This document shows positions 25,802-35,890 of a DNA stretch of 58,242 nt, piece by piece. The notes beneath the pieces were generated by a model. The model had not been told where the DNA came from. It did not search any database and saw only the letters and a program-made list of their open reading frames with translations. Origin of the DNA: Candidatus Mediterraneibacter merdavium (GTDB taxonomy: Bacteria; Bacillota; Clostridia; Lachnospirales; Lachnospiraceae); assembly GCA_019118545.1 (NCBI GenBank), contig DWYT01000059.1, positions 1 to 58,242 on the forward strand, in the 5' to 3' direction. The translations under genes and the position numbers were made by a program. Positions within the stretch are counted from its first letter, which is position 1. Every line of letters starts with the position of its first letter.

Positions 25802-27421
25802 CTAGCCTTTCAGATAACGTACCTCAAAGGTATCAATTGTAATCGGTTTATTAAAGAGGACGCCCTGCGCGTGATCACAGCCAAGCTCACCCAGCACATT
25901 GAGCTGATCCTGTGTCTCCACACCCGCAGCCTCCACAGAAGCCCCAAGCTGGCGGCAGATATCGATGACAGCCTGTGCAACGATGCGGCTTCTGCTGTTG
26001 CCGACAATATTTGTGATCAGGCTCTTATCCAGCTTCAGTGCATCGAATTCCATAAGTGATAAGATCGAGAAACTGGAATCTTTCGCGCCGAAATGGTCTA
26101 AGATCACTCTGACATTTGCCTTTCTGATCTTACCGCTCGTCTCAGCCAGCATCTCCTGATTCATGTCGTTTCCGGCCTCGGACACCTCCACCTCAAGATA
26201 CTCGCAGCGCACATGGTATTTGTCAATGATCTTCATCATCTTATCAGCCACGCTCTCCTGCTTTAAGGTCGCCCCCGCGAAATTCACCGCCACCGGAATC
26301 AGCGGGATATCCTGCCGTTCCCAGCGCTGAAGAGTCTTGCACACTTCCTCAAATACATACAGGTCAAGATAGTGGGACAACTTTGTCTCCTCGAGGAGAT
26401 TAATATATTTCCCCGGATCCACAATGCCCAGATCCTTGTGATGGTAGCGCACGACAGCCTCTGCCCCCGCGATCTCCTCTGTCTGCACATCCATCTTCGG
26501 CACAAGACAGACGATGAAATTCCCCTGTTTGATGTCCTCCAGAAGGTCCTGTTTGATGATCGGCTCGTGGTGGCCTCTTTTGAGGTTCTTATAATACTTT
26601 TTCTTTTCCTCGCGCATCATGACTTCCGCGTTGTTCACCAGCTTGTCCACATCGATGTCCAGCTTTTCCCACGCATAACCCATGGACACAAGTCCCAGAC
26701 TGATGTTGTCCAGCTTTGTGTGCGCCGCGTAGACCTGTTTTGTAAAGTCTTCATAAGAGGTATCCTCCACAAGAACAAGATACTCGTCTCCCGTCAGACG
26801 GTATACCTCCGCGCTTCGGAAAAACTCCTCAAGGACTTCGCCTACCCGGGTGACAACCTCGTCCCCGTATTCCCGGCCGAACTCTTTGTTGAAATTCTTC
26901 AGGCCATTGATATCAATGGAAAGAGCGCCCAGAGATTTCAGCTTTCTCTCCTTGACCTTATCCAGATAATCCACAAGGCTGTTGCGGTTCAAAAGTCCTG
27001 TCAGGTCATCGTGATAGCTCAGATACTCCTGCTGCTTCTGTATCTTCTGCAGGGCAATGGCCTGTGGGATATACGGAAGGAGCGCGCGCATCAGGTCAAG
27101 GGTGCATCCTCCTCGGTGGACGCCCGCTACGGCAAGGATGGCAGTCGTATCCTCACTGATCTGGCGGAATACACTGTAGCTGTCAGCAGTCGTATCCGTG
27201 ATCTCCTCTTTCATCCACTTGGGCTGCTGATCCTCAGGAAGCAGCTTTAAGCGGTCGCGCTGCCACTCCACGTGCTCCGCGCACCACTCATAGATCGTCT
27301 CGATATCCCCCTGCTCCTTCTCTATATAATAAGCATACTCTGCGTCATAATAATCGCGTACCGTACTTAACACGTCATTCATAATCTCCACGACTGAACG
27401 TGGCGTATAATTATCACTCAT
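25802..27421 (-). CDS. GGDEF-EAL domain protein with degenerate catalytic motifs
   Basis: 539 residues, no membrane segment. N-terminal region (1-125) is a sensor-like helical/GAF-type stretch, then GGDEF (about 135-290) and EAL (about 295-535). The GGDEF signature reads TGDEY (210-214). In the EAL domain, EAL is EAV (321-323), the DDFG pair is D442-H443-F-G, and AEGVE is AAGVE (498-502), losing two metal/catalytic residues by RocR numbering (D296, E352). It may act as a c-di-GMP receptor rather than an enzyme. Start at 27421 follows GGGGAGA. Confidence 0.9.
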   Translation of the reverse strand: MSDNYTPRSVVEIMNDVLSTVRDYYDAEYAYYIEKEQGDIETIYEWCAEHVEWQRDRLKLLPEDQQPKWMKEEITDTTADSYSVFRQISEDTTAILAVAGVHRGGCTLDLMRALLPYIPQAIALQKIQKQQEYLSYHDDLTGLLNRNSLVDYLDKVKERKLKSLGALSIDINGLKNFNKEFGREYGDEVVTRVGEVLEEFFRSAEVYRLTGDEYLVLVEDTSYEDFTKQVYAAHTKLDNISLGLVSMGYAWEKLDIDVDKLVNNAEVMMREEKKKYYKNLKRGHHEPIIKQDLLEDIKQGNFIVCLVPKMDVQTEEIAGAEAVVRYHHKDLGIVDPGKYINLLEETKLSHYLDLYVFEEVCKTLQRWERQDIPLIPVAVNFAGATLKQESVADKMMKIIDKYHVRCEYLEVEVSEAGNDMNQEMLAETSGKIRKANVRVILDHFGAKDSSFSILSLMEFDALKLDKSLITNIVGNSRSRIVAQAVIDICRQLGASVEAAGVETQDQLNVLGELGCDHAQGVLFNKPITIDTFEVRYLKG

Positions 27422-27591
27422 TCTATTTTCTCCCCTAATGACTATATTGTAAAAAAAGCGTTTATTCAGTAAAGTCAAGATATAATTATTGTAGTATACA
27501 TGATGGTGAAATGCAAGATAAAAACAGGAACAATAGCGCAGGGATAACGACGAAAACGACATTCCCCCTGCCAGCAGGGTCCGATGATAAA

Positions 27592-27621
27592 AGAACGCAG
27601 TCCGTTAAAGAAATGCGTTCT
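27592..27621 (-). terminator. Terminator downstream of the yoeB toxin gene
   Basis: On the minus strand AGAACGCA and TGCGTTCT form a perfect 8-bp stem with a 14-base loop, followed by TTTTATC. It lies 58 bases after the toxin stop at 27680 and is followed by a second GC hairpin at 27565-27580. Confidence 0.65.
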
Positions 27622-27679
27622 CATGAATGTTTCCTAAGGAGTATGAACGTATATTGTAACAACAAACTCACTCGCAAAT

Positions 27680-27940
27680 TTAGTCGCTGTAATGTCCTTT
27701 ACACGAGACAATATAAATCACATCATCTTTTTCAAAATATACTATCCTATTTACTTCATCAATCCGTCTGCTCCACCATCCGCTCAAATTACCTTTCAGG
27801 GGCTCCGGCTTTCCAATACCTTCAAAAGTACTTCTTTGAATGTCTTTAATGAGGGCATTTATCCTTTTCAATGTCTTTTTATCCTTCGTCTGCCAGTACA
27901 GATATTCGTCCCACGCACGATCTTCCCACAATAACCGCAT
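27680..27940 (-). CDS. YoeB/Txe family toxin
   Basis: 86 residues, typical for YoeB. RelE-fold mRNA interferase: WDEYLYWQTKDKKTLKRINALIKDI and the C-terminal SRRIDEVNRIVYFEKDDVIYIVSCKGHYSD, where E, R, H and Y form the catalytic site (terminal HY-D). It cleaves mRNA in ribosomes when free of antitoxin. The start overlaps the antitoxin stop (TAATG), so translation is coupled, antitoxin first. Confidence 0.93.
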   Translation of the reverse strand: MRLLWEDRAWDEYLYWQTKDKKTLKRINALIKDIQRSTFEGIGKPEPLKGNLSGWWSRRIDEVNRIVYFEKDDVIYIVSCKGHYSD

Positions 27941-28209
27941 TATTCCTCCACCTCAATCAAGTCATGCTCTGCAAAATGTGCCTTGTCTTCTTCTATGTCG
28001 CGCATAATTTTCTCCAAGTAGCGGATATTGCTCTCTGAGTAAAACGGGTCTGCCGAAATTTCAAAAGGTATGCGCCTTTCTCTGCCGACTTTTTTCGCAA
28101 AAATGGTAAAGGCCGCACTCATAGAAAGACCCATATCAGAACAGGCTTTTTCCATACTCTTTTTTACATCTGCATCCAACTTAAAATTCACATTAACTGT
28201 CTGTGCCAT
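27940..28209 (-). CDS. RelB/DinJ family antitoxin
   Basis: 89 residues. N-terminal ribbon-helix-helix (residues 3-45: VNVNFKLDADVKKSMEKACSDMGLSMSAAFTIFAKK) and a charged C-terminal tail that would wrap the toxin. It binds the YoeB-like toxin and the promoter palindrome. Classic YoeB pairs with a Phd/YefM antitoxin, so this is a mixed RelB/DinJ-YoeB arrangement, as seen elsewhere in Firmicutes. Confidence 0.92.
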   Translation of the reverse strand: MAQTVNVNFKLDADVKKSMEKACSDMGLSMSAAFTIFAKKVGRERRIPFEISADPFYSESNIRYLEKIMRDIEEDKAHFAEHDLIEVEE

Positions 28210-28228
28210 AGATTACACTCCTTTCATG

Positions 28229-28261
28229 TTTATATTATGCCAAATATAAAGAAAAATACAA
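28229..28261 (-). promoter_or_regulatory. Toxin-antitoxin promoter with operator palindrome
   Basis: TTTATATT (28229-28236) and AATATAAA (28243-28250) form a perfect palindrome with 6-base centre. On the minus strand -35 TTGTAT (28256-28261) and -10 CATAAT (28234-28239), 16-base spacer, overlap it. The antitoxin start is 20 bases downstream. Repressor occupancy would block RNA polymerase directly. Confidence 0.65.
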
Positions 28262-28327
28262 GTTTTTTTCTTTATATTTTATTTGTTTTTCCTTATTCAG
28301 AAACACAAGACGGAAAAATTTATACAA

Positions 28328-28370
28328 CACACAAAATGAGGATGCTGCAAAAAGACATTTTACAACATCC
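28328..28370 (-). terminator. Terminator of the ATP synthase operon
   Basis: A 13-bp stem (arms at 28340-28352 and 28358-28370, two G-U pairs) reads on the minus strand GGATGTTGTAAAA then TTTTGCAGCATCC, followed by TCATTTTGTG. It begins 8 bases after the atpC stop. Confidence 0.65.
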
Positions 28371-28378
28371 CCATTATT

Positions 28379-28795
28379 CTATAAGTTCCACTTTTTATCC
28401 TGTGCGAGTCTCAATCTGTTCATTGCTCTTGCGAGAGACGCCTGTGTATGGTAATACTGCTGGATGCTCTGCTTCTGGCGCATCTGCTCCTCCGCGCGCT
28501 CCCGCTGCTCCTGCGCATGGCGCACGTCGATGTCCTCCGGGCGCTCTGCCGTGTCGACGATGAGTGTCACACGGTTGTTGACGACCTCAGCGAAGCCTTG
28601 TCCGAGTGCGATCTCCTGTTGATTCCCTTCCCCGGTTTCCATCCGGGCGATACCCACCGCGATGGCGATGACCATGTTCTCATGATTCGCAAGCAGTCCC
28701 ATCTCGCCGTCGGGCGCAGGAAGGGTCAGCTTCCTGCAGCGTCCCTCGTAAAACACCTTATCGCTTGCGATTATTTTCAGACCAAATGTGTCCAT
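28379..28795 (-). CDS. atpC: F1Fo ATP synthase epsilon subunit
   Basis: 138 residues: N-terminal ten-strand beta sandwich (LKIIASDKVFYEGRCRKLTLPAPDGEMGLLANHENMV) and C-terminal two-helix hairpin (RHAQEQRERAEEQMRQ..). It couples the central stalk to the c-ring and inhibits ATP hydrolysis. Last gene of the atp operon; atpD ends 45 bases upstream and a terminator follows. Confidence 0.95.
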   Translation of the reverse strand: MDTFGLKIIASDKVFYEGRCRKLTLPAPDGEMGLLANHENMVIAIAVGIARMETGEGNQQEIALGQGFAEVVNNRVTLIVDTAERPEDIDVRHAQEQRERAEEQMRQKQSIQQYYHTQASLARAMNRLRLAQDKKWNL

Positions 28796-28840
28796 ACGTT
28801 ACACACTCCTGTTTCTTCTTCCACTCTCTGCCGAGCCGGA

Positions 28841-30259
<1,419 letters not shown>

Positions 30260-31144
30260 CTATTTCTGCTGTGCCTTCGCGCCGCTGCACACCTCTGTGA
30301 TCTCCTGTGTAATCGCAGCCTGCCTTGCCCTGTTATAAAGGATGGACAGGTCGCGGATCAGCTCCTTCGCGCTGTCTGTAGCTGCCTTCATCGCCATCAT
30401 ACGGGCGTTGTGCTCGCTGGCGTAAGCCTCCACAAGACATCCGTAGATCATTCCCGTCACATAGTTTGGCACAATGCTCTCCATCACCGCCTCCACGGAC
30501 GGATACAGATCAATCGCCTCCCTGTAAATATTAAGAGGCATCTTCATCTCATTGAACGAGCTGCGCTCCAGCGGCAGAAGCTTCACTACCTCCGCCTGAG
30601 ACTGCACGGAGTTTTCCATGCGGGTGTAGACGATATAGATCTCATCCAAGTCCCCGGAAATGAACTGGTCTAAAAGCACTCCTGAGATCTCCCTCGCCCG
30701 GTGCATGGTAGGCTTTTGTACGGTGTAGCGGAAGTTCGTGTCGATCTCCACGCCCCGCCTCGCGAAATAATGCCTTCCCAGCTCCCCCACCACGAACAGC
30801 TTGTGGATGCCGGGACGGGAAAGGATCTCTTCCTCCAGCTTCTCGATATTATGATTGTACGCGCCCGCAAGTCCCTTGTCCGCAGTCACCACGATAGACG
30901 CGATCCTGCGCTCCTCTTCCGGTATCTTCGTCCTCTGGTCGAAGAAATGATGCTCCAGCTCCGGGATATGCCTTAATATCCTTGATATCTCGCCCTGCAG
31001 CGCATAGAAATACGGCTCTGTGTCCGCCAGCTTTTTCTTCGCCTGAGTCATCTTTGAAGAGGAGATCATGTACATGGCATTCGTGATCTTCATGGTGTCC
31101 TTCACACTGTTGATGCGGCTCTGTATCTCTCTGATATTTGCCAT
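30260..31144 (-). CDS. atpG: F1Fo ATP synthase gamma subunit
   Basis: About 294 residues. N-terminal helix MANIREIQSRINSVKDTMKITNAMYM and C-terminal helix ARQAAITQEITEVCSGA form the rotating coiled coil of the central stalk; SDKGLAGAYN-like segment (TADKGLAGAYNHNI) is typical. Start at 31144 (GGAG, six bases) rather than the longer frame. A 66-base spacer with a GC hairpin separates it from atpA. Confidence 0.95.
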   Translation of the reverse strand: MANIREIQSRINSVKDTMKITNAMYMISSSKMTQAKKKLADTEPYFYALQGEISRILRHIPELEHHFFDQRTKIPEEERRIASIVVTADKGLAGAYNHNIEKLEEEILSRPGIHKLFVVGELGRHYFARRGVEIDTNFRYTVQKPTMHRAREISGVLLDQFISGDLDEIYIVYTRMENSVQSQAEVVKLLPLERSSFNEMKMPLNIYREAIDLYPSVEAVMESIVPNYVTGMIYGCLVEAYASEHNARMMAMKAATDSAKELIRDLSILYNRARQAAITQEITEVCSGAKAQQK

Positions 31145-31155
31145 TGTAATCTCCA

Positions 31156-31178
31156 TTCCGCCGCCTTTTTCCGGCGGC
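31156..31178 (-). other. GC hairpin between atpA and atpG
   Basis: GCCGCCGG-AAAAA-ish loop-GGCGGCGG on the minus strand in the 66-base atpA-atpG spacer, close to the atpG ribosome binding site. Likely sets translation or mRNA stability between these genes rather than terminating transcription, because no T-tract follows. Confidence 0.45.
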
Positions 31179-31210
31179 ACAAATTCACAAAACAGCCGCT
31201 CTGTGCAGCC

Positions 31211-32722
31211 TTAATCCTGAACAGTTGCCTTGAACTCCTTCGCGACTGTCACGATCTTTTCGATCAGTTCATCGGACAATGCCTTGTTCTCCTCAATCTC
31301 CGAAGCGATCTCCGGATGATTGGAGGCAAAATACGTCAGCATATCCGCTTGGAATTTCTTGATCTGCTTCTTCTCGATGCCGAGCATCACTTTATGGGTC
31401 GCCGCGCACAGGGTGATGACCTTCTCATGAAGAGAGAGCGGATGGTAAAGAGGCTGTTTCAGCAGCTCCATAAGTCCGCTTCCGTATTCAAGCTGCTCCT
31501 TGGTAGCGGCGTCCAGATCAGAACTGAACTGTGTGAATACTTCCATCTCCCTGTACTGTGCCAGATCGATACGGATACTTCCCGAAGCCTTCTTCATCGC
31601 CTTGGTCTGTGCCGCGCCGCCCACACGGGATACGGAAAGACCTACGTTCACCGCTGGTCTCATGCCGGACGCGAACAGACCGCTCTCAAGGAAGATCTGT
31701 CCGTCTGTGATAGAGATGACGTTGGTCGGTATGTACGCGGATACGTCCCCTGCCTGTGTCTCGATAATCGGAAGCGCTGTGATGGAGCCTCCGCCCAACT
31801 CGTCGCTTAAGCGGCTGGATCTCTCCAACAGCCTTGAGTGGAGATAGAACACATCTCCCGGATATGCCTCACGTCCCGGGGAACGTCCCAGCAGAAGAGA
31901 CAGCGCGCGGTACGCCACCGCATGCTTGGACAGATCATCGTACACGATGAGCACGTCCTTCCCCTGATACATGAAATGCTCCGCCATCGCGGTTCCCGCA
32001 TAAGGCGCGATATATTGAAGGGGCGCGCAGTCGCTTGCCGTTGACGACACAACGATAGTGTAATCAAGCGCGCCGTGCGTCTTTAATGTATTGACCACCT
32101 TTGCCACTGTGGAAGCCTTCTGCCCGACCGCCACGTAGATGCAGACCACGTTCTTTCCCTTCTGGTTGAGAATCGTATCCATGGCAATGGACGTCTTCCC
32201 TGTCTGTCGGTCCCCGATGATAAGCTCACGCTGTCCCCGCCCGATGGGGAACATAGCGTCAATGGAGAGGATTCCCGTCTCCAGCGGCTCGCTGACAGAT
32301 TTGCGGTCAATAATACCCGGAGCCTCCTGCTCGATGGGGCGGTAATCATCCGCCTTGATCTCTCCCCTTCCGTCGATGGGTTCTCCAAGGGCATTGACTA
32401 CCCTGCCGATATAAGCGTCTCCCACCGGGACTCCCGCTCTCCTGCCTGTGCGGGATACCTTCGTCCCCTCCCGGATCTGTGTATCGCTCCCGAAAAGGAT
32501 ACAGCCAATCTCATCCTTACGGATATCCTGCACCATCCCTTTCAGACCGTTTTCAAAGGTGATGACCTCACCGTACATGGCTCGGTCAATCCCGTAGATG
32601 GTAGCGATCCCGTCGCCAACCGCAACGACAGTGCCGACTTCGCTGTCCCTGCTCATCTCATCAAAATTCTCTATTTCTTCCCGTAAGATCGATATGATCT
32701 CGTCCGAGTTAATTGAACCCAC
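31211..32722 (-). CDS. atpA: F1Fo ATP synthase alpha subunit
   Basis: 503 residues. Non-catalytic nucleotide subunit: P-loop [61 protein letters not shown], and signature [14 protein letters not shown]. Start 1 base after the atpH stop region with GGAGG before ATG. Fourth F1 gene in the normal order. Confidence 0.97.
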   Translation of the reverse strand: MGSINSDEIISILREEIENFDEMSRDSEVGTVVAVGDGIATIYGIDRAMYGEVITFENGLKGMVQDIRKDEIGCILFGSDTQIREGTKVSRTGRRAGVPVGDAYIGRVVNALGEPIDGRGEIKADDYRPIEQEAPGIIDRKSVSEPLETGILSIDAMFPIGRGQRELIIGDRQTGKTSIAMDTILNQKGKNVVCIYVAVGQKASTVAKVVNTLKTHGALDYTIVVSSTASDCAPLQYIAPYAGTAMAEHFMYQGKDVLIVYDDLSKHAVAYRALSLLLGRSPGREAYPGDVFYLHSRLLERSSRLSDELGGGSITALPIIETQAGDVSAYIPTNVISITDGQIFLESGLFASGMRPAVNVGLSVSRVGGAAQTKAMKKASGSIRIDLAQYREMEVFTQFSSDLDAATKEQLEYGSGLMELLKQPLYHPLSLHEKVITLCAATHKVMLGIEKKQIKKFQADMLTYFASNHPEIASEIEENKALSDELIEKIVTVAKEFKATVQD

Positions 32723-32723
32723 C

Positions 32724-33251
32724 TTATCTACCTCCTGCTATTTTCTGCGCAAGCCTGTCCATACTGCCTTTCACGCTTCTGTCATACTCGTCGCTTCCCA
32801 CGCGGAGAATGAACCCGCCCACCAGCGTGTCGTCCTTACGCACTTCGATCTGCGCCGTCTTTGCCCCGTACTTCCTGCAGAGAAAATCTTCCATTCCTTT
32901 CTTCTGCTCCTCCCCGGGAACCGTGGTACACAACAGGACAGCATGTACGACATCTGCCTCTTCATCCCTGAGCCGGTCATAAGAGGCAAAGATCTCCTCC
33001 AGAAGCGAGGTTCTCTGATATGCGCACACTGTCTTTAAGAACTTCCTCATTACTTCCGGAAATACTTTGTCGATCACCGTCTGCTTCTTCCGCATGGCAA
33101 CCGTCGGGTTCTGCAGGATCTCTGCAATCTGCGGCACTTCCGCAAGTATCTGTCTTGTCCTGCTGACCGCCTCTTCCGGGACTTTCATCTCAAAGAGAAC
33201 CTTCCCGTATGTGACCGCCGGCGAAGAGCAGCGTATCTCCTTAGTTTTCAT
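32724..33251 (-). CDS. atpH: F1Fo ATP synthase delta subunit
   Basis: 175 residues, the OSCP/delta family: helical N-domain, and C-terminal [57 protein letters not shown]. Connects F1 to the b stalk. Its start overlaps the end of atpF by 11 bases. Confidence 0.92.
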   Translation of the reverse strand: MKTKEIRCSSPAVTYGKVLFEMKVPEEAVSRTRQILAEVPQIAEILQNPTVAMRKKQTVIDKVFPEVMRKFLKTVCAYQRTSLLEEIFASYDRLRDEEADVVHAVLLCTTVPGEEQKKGMEDFLCRKYGAKTAQIEVRKDDTLVGGFILRVGSDEYDRSVKGSMDRLAQKIAGGR

Positions 33252-33726
33252 CTTGCTTCTCCCTTAAGAACTCCTCGTACAGCGCCTTGTCCTGCTGTTC
33301 TCTTGTTCCTTCTTTTATGAGCTTTCTCGCGGAAGCCGCCGCCAGATGCGCGATCTCTGACTTCATCTCCTGCATCGCCTTCTCACGCTCCATGCGCACC
33401 GTCTCCTTGGCTGACACGAGGATATTTCCCGCCTCGTCCCCCGCCTGACTGACAATGCGGTCGTACTCTGATTTCGCGGATCTGCGCGCGTTCTCCACGA
33501 TCTGCACAGCCTCCTGCTTTGCTCCCTTTAAGGACGCCTCGTACTCCTGCTTCATCTTGAGGGCGTCCTCCTGCGCGGCCTGCGCGTTCTGAAATCCCTC
33601 CTCGATCATCCTCCTTCGTTTCTCCATGACCTCTGTCACAGGACGGATGAGGAAATGTCTCAGCAGAAGATAAAGAACGATAAGATTTATAATGGTATAG
33701 ACAATACTCATGTCCAGCTTGATCAT
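33241..33726 (-). CDS. atpF: F1Fo ATP synthase b subunit
   Basis: 161 residues. One N-terminal membrane helix (residues 8-26, IVYTIINLIVLYLLLRHFL) followed by a long charged coiled coil (EKRRRMIEEGFQNAQAAQEDALKMKQEY..), the peripheral stator stalk. Overlaps atpH by 11 bases; 43 bases after atpE. Confidence 0.95.
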   Translation of the reverse strand: MIKLDMSIVYTIINLIVLYLLLRHFLIRPVTEVMEKRRRMIEEGFQNAQAAQEDALKMKQEYEASLKGAKQEAVQIVENARRSAKSEYDRIVSQAGDEAGNILVSAKETVRMEREKAMQEMKSEIAHLAAASARKLIKEGTREQQDKALYEEFLREKQDEN

Positions 33727-33769
33727 CTTCTCTACCTGCCTTTTCTTATCAATATGTTCCTGTTAATAT

Positions 33770-33994
33770 TTACTGAAGGAAGAATACGATCATAATACCG
33801 ATAATGAAACCATAGATGGCGGTAGCCTCGGCAAGCGCGCATCCGACGATCAGGTTCTTGAAGATCTTGCTCTCCGCCTCAGGCTGTCTTGCGATCGCCT
33901 CTGTAGCCTTGCCTGTCGCGATTCCGATTCCGATACCTGCTCCAATACCTGTCAATACTGCAATACCTGCTCCGATAGCTATAATTGTTCCCAT
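33770..33994 (-). CDS. atpE: F1Fo ATP synthase c subunit
   Basis: 74 residues, two membrane helices with the polar loop ARQPEAE. The ion-binding helix reads [10 protein letters not shown] with glutamate as carboxylate. Compared with the Na+ type of Ilyobacter (Q in helix 1, ES-T in helix 2), helix 1 has I at the glutamine site and A follows the glutamate, which argues for H+ coupling. Start at 33994 after AAAGGAG; the longer frame is spurious. Confidence 0.93.
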   Translation of the reverse strand: MGTIIAIGAGIAVLTGIGAGIGIGIATGKATEAIARQPEAESKIFKNLIVGCALAEATAIYGFIIGIMIVFFLQ

Positions 33995-34096
33995 TGTTAT
34001 AATCTCCTTTTCTGCAAATCCATATTTTATATGTGGTTTGTTCATCTCACTCAGGTCTTAAGACCTGTTTCCCTTTTTCTATGTAATAGAAGGGAG

Positions 34097-34756
34097 TTAC
34101 TCCATCTCCTCGGTCATGAAGATCGCCGTCAGGAATACGAACACGTAAGCCTGAAGCAGACCGTCGAAAATGTCAAAATAAAAACTTACCGGGATGGGTA
34201 TGATAAGCGGTACGAAGAACTTCAAGAGCTCCAGCACCACAAACCCCGCCAGCATATTTCCGAATAATCGCATACAGAGCGACAACGGACGGATCACGAC
34301 CTCCAGCACCATGATCGGCGCCACGACCGGAACCGGTTTCGCGAAATGCTTTACCCAGTGCACGACTCCGTTTTTGCGGATGCCGGAAAACTCGATCACT
34401 ACCATACTCATGAGCGCCAGCGCCGCAGTTACATTTAAATCCTTGGTCGGCGGCTTAAAGCCAAGCAGAGGCGCGATCGTATTGGCCGCCGCCAGATAGA
34501 TGATCACTGTGGTCAGATACGCTGTGTATCCGCTGTTCTCCCGGCCGATGATCCCCTCGAAGAAATCCTTCGCCCAGCCTATCCCCGACTCAAGCGCGAG
34601 CTGAACCTTTCCGGGGTTTTCCACCCGCAGGTTCCGTGTGAGAATGACGGACAAAACGACGAGCACTGCCATGATAATCCATGTGACAACAACGGACTCT
34701 GATATCCCGCCTAATACCGGAAGAGTAAAGACTGTTTCGCAGTTTAATTCTTCCAT
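34097..34756 (-). CDS. atpB: F1Fo ATP synthase a subunit
   Basis: About 219 residues, five to six helices. The ion-channel arginine lies in PLSLCMRLFGNMLAGFVVLELL, and the C-terminal FDGLLQAYVFVFLTAIFMTEE is typical. The longer frame starts with a TTG that is the -35 element of the operon promoter, so I chose ATG at 34756. Puzzling: AAAGGAGGG lies about 30 bases further upstream, with only weak AGAG before this ATG, so the start is uncertain. Confidence 0.9.
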   Translation of the reverse strand: MEELNCETVFTLPVLGGISESVVVTWIIMAVLVVLSVILTRNLRVENPGKVQLALESGIGWAKDFFEGIIGRENSGYTAYLTTVIIYLAAANTIAPLLGFKPPTKDLNVTAALALMSMVVIEFSGIRKNGVVHWVKHFAKPVPVVAPIMVLEVVIRPLSLCMRLFGNMLAGFVVLELLKFFVPLIIPIPVSFYFDIFDGLLQAYVFVFLTAIFMTEEME

Positions 34757-34832
34757 TAGTTTCTCTGTCAGATTCCCCGTATTGCTCCCTCCTTTACCTA
34801 TTAAAATGTGGCTTTTCCAAAAAGCTTTATCA

Positions 34833-34861
34833 ATCTTACGCCCGGCTAAAATTTTTGTCAA
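34833..34861 (-). promoter_or_regulatory. atpB: Promoter of the atp operon
   Basis: TTGACA (34856-34861) and TAAGAT (34833-34838) with a 17-base spacer on the minus strand, giving a leader of about 70 nt before atpB. Just upstream is a perfect 16-bp palindrome GACACCGCGCGGTGTC at 34867-34882, six bases from the -35, a possible regulator site. Confidence 0.75.
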
Positions 34862-34866
34862 TATAA

Positions 34867-34882
34867 GACACCGCGCGGTGTC
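34867..34882. repeat. 16-bp perfect palindrome above the atp promoter
   Basis: GACACCGCGCGGTGTC, directly upstream of the atp -35 element. It could be an operator or a hairpin ending antisense transcripts. The rest of 34883-35084 shows no gene and is AT-rich. Confidence 0.5.
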
Positions 34883-35084
34883 TTTGAGCGCCTGTCCTGA
34901 TTTTTTCTTTCACTTTGCCCTTTTTCCGACATGAATCCGCTGTATTTTTATCCATTTTTCATCTTAATTTTTCAAAAAAGGCGTTCAAACGAGCTTAGTT
35001 GGAATTATTCAACAATAAAACCTTTAAATTATAAGACATTTTTAGTTATTCAGTATGCTTTAATGTCTATTTTTTAACAATCTC

Positions 35085-35112
35085 TTGTCAAAAAGAAAGA
35101 AATCCGTATAAG
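35085..35112 (+). promoter_or_regulatory. Promoter of the YwaF-like gene
   Basis: TTGTCA (35085-35090), 16-base spacer, TATAAG (35107-35112), 44 bases upstream of the ATG at 35156, which has AGAGG before it. Confidence 0.5.
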
Positions 35113-35155
35113 TTATCAGGGGGATGAGGTATACTTTAAAAGAGAGGTATCAGAT

Positions 35156-35890
35156 ATGGAAAGAAAATTATCGCTGATTGAAAAATATTTCCCAAAGATA
35201 TCGGACAGAGTATTCTTTCTGTGCGGGGTTCTTATGCTGTGCAGCGAGATCTGGAAGCAGCTTCTCCTGACCTTCGCGGTGGGGAACGGCATCTATGACT
35301 TGTGGTATCTTCCCTTCCAGCTTTGCAGTGTTCCCATGTATATACTGCTCGCTTATCCGTGGCTGCGCAGTGACAGCCTGCGCAGGATGCTCCTTGCGTT
35401 TCTCATGACCTACTGCCTCATGGGCGGAATCATTGTATTTACGGACACCAGCGGACTTGAGTATCCCCTGCCGGAGCTCACCGCCCACTCCTACATCTGG
35501 CATCTGCTTCTTATCCTAGTCGGACTCGGAGCCGGAATCACATACTGCCGCGGACTTTGTTCTGACGCGAAGAACATCCTGTTCTCCCGCGCCCTTTCCC
35601 GCGTCTACCCGCTGCGCCCGTTCCTTTACGCCACGCTTCTGTACCTGTCCTGCTGTGTGGTCGCGGAAACGCTCAACCTGACGTTGGATCAGTACGGGTT
35701 GATCAATATGTTTTACATCAACCCCCACTATCCCATGCAGCAGATCGTTTTCCGAGATCTTGCGCCCGTCACGGGAAATCTCATTGCTGTCCTTCTGTAT
35801 ATGGCGGTCACTGTGCTGGGCGCGTTTTTACTTTTCCTGCTCTGGCGTCCCGTCTCCCGTCTCATCTGCCGCAGAAAGTCCGTCCGCTGA
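35156..35890 (+). CDS. YwaF/TMEM164-like integral membrane protein
   Basis: 244 residues, about six to seven helices. Motifs of the TIGR02206/YwaF family: WYLPFQLCSVPMY in helix 2, HSYIWHLLLI in mid protein, and NMFYINPHYP near helix 6. Function in bacteria is unknown; the eukaryotic relative TMEM164 is an acyltransferase-like protein. The last 63 bases overlap the convergent gene's end. Family assignment is from pattern memory. Confidence 0.7.
   Translation: MERKLSLIEKYFPKISDRVFFLCGVLMLCSEIWKQLLLTFAVGNGIYDLWYLPFQLCSVPMYILLAYPWLRSDSLRRMLLAFLMTYCLMGGIIVFTDTSGLEYPLPELTAHSYIWHLLLILVGLGAGITYCRGLCSDAKNILFSRALSRVYPLRPFLYATLLYLSCCVVAETLNLTLDQYGLINMFYINPHYPMQQIVFRDLAPVTGNLIAVLLYMAVTVLGAFLLFLLWRPVSRLICRRKSVR

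Noticed and set aside
34757-34861. 35-codon extension of atpB from a TTG
   Set aside because: The TTG is the first three bases of the TTGACA -35 element; the extension also lacks any similarity to subunit a.
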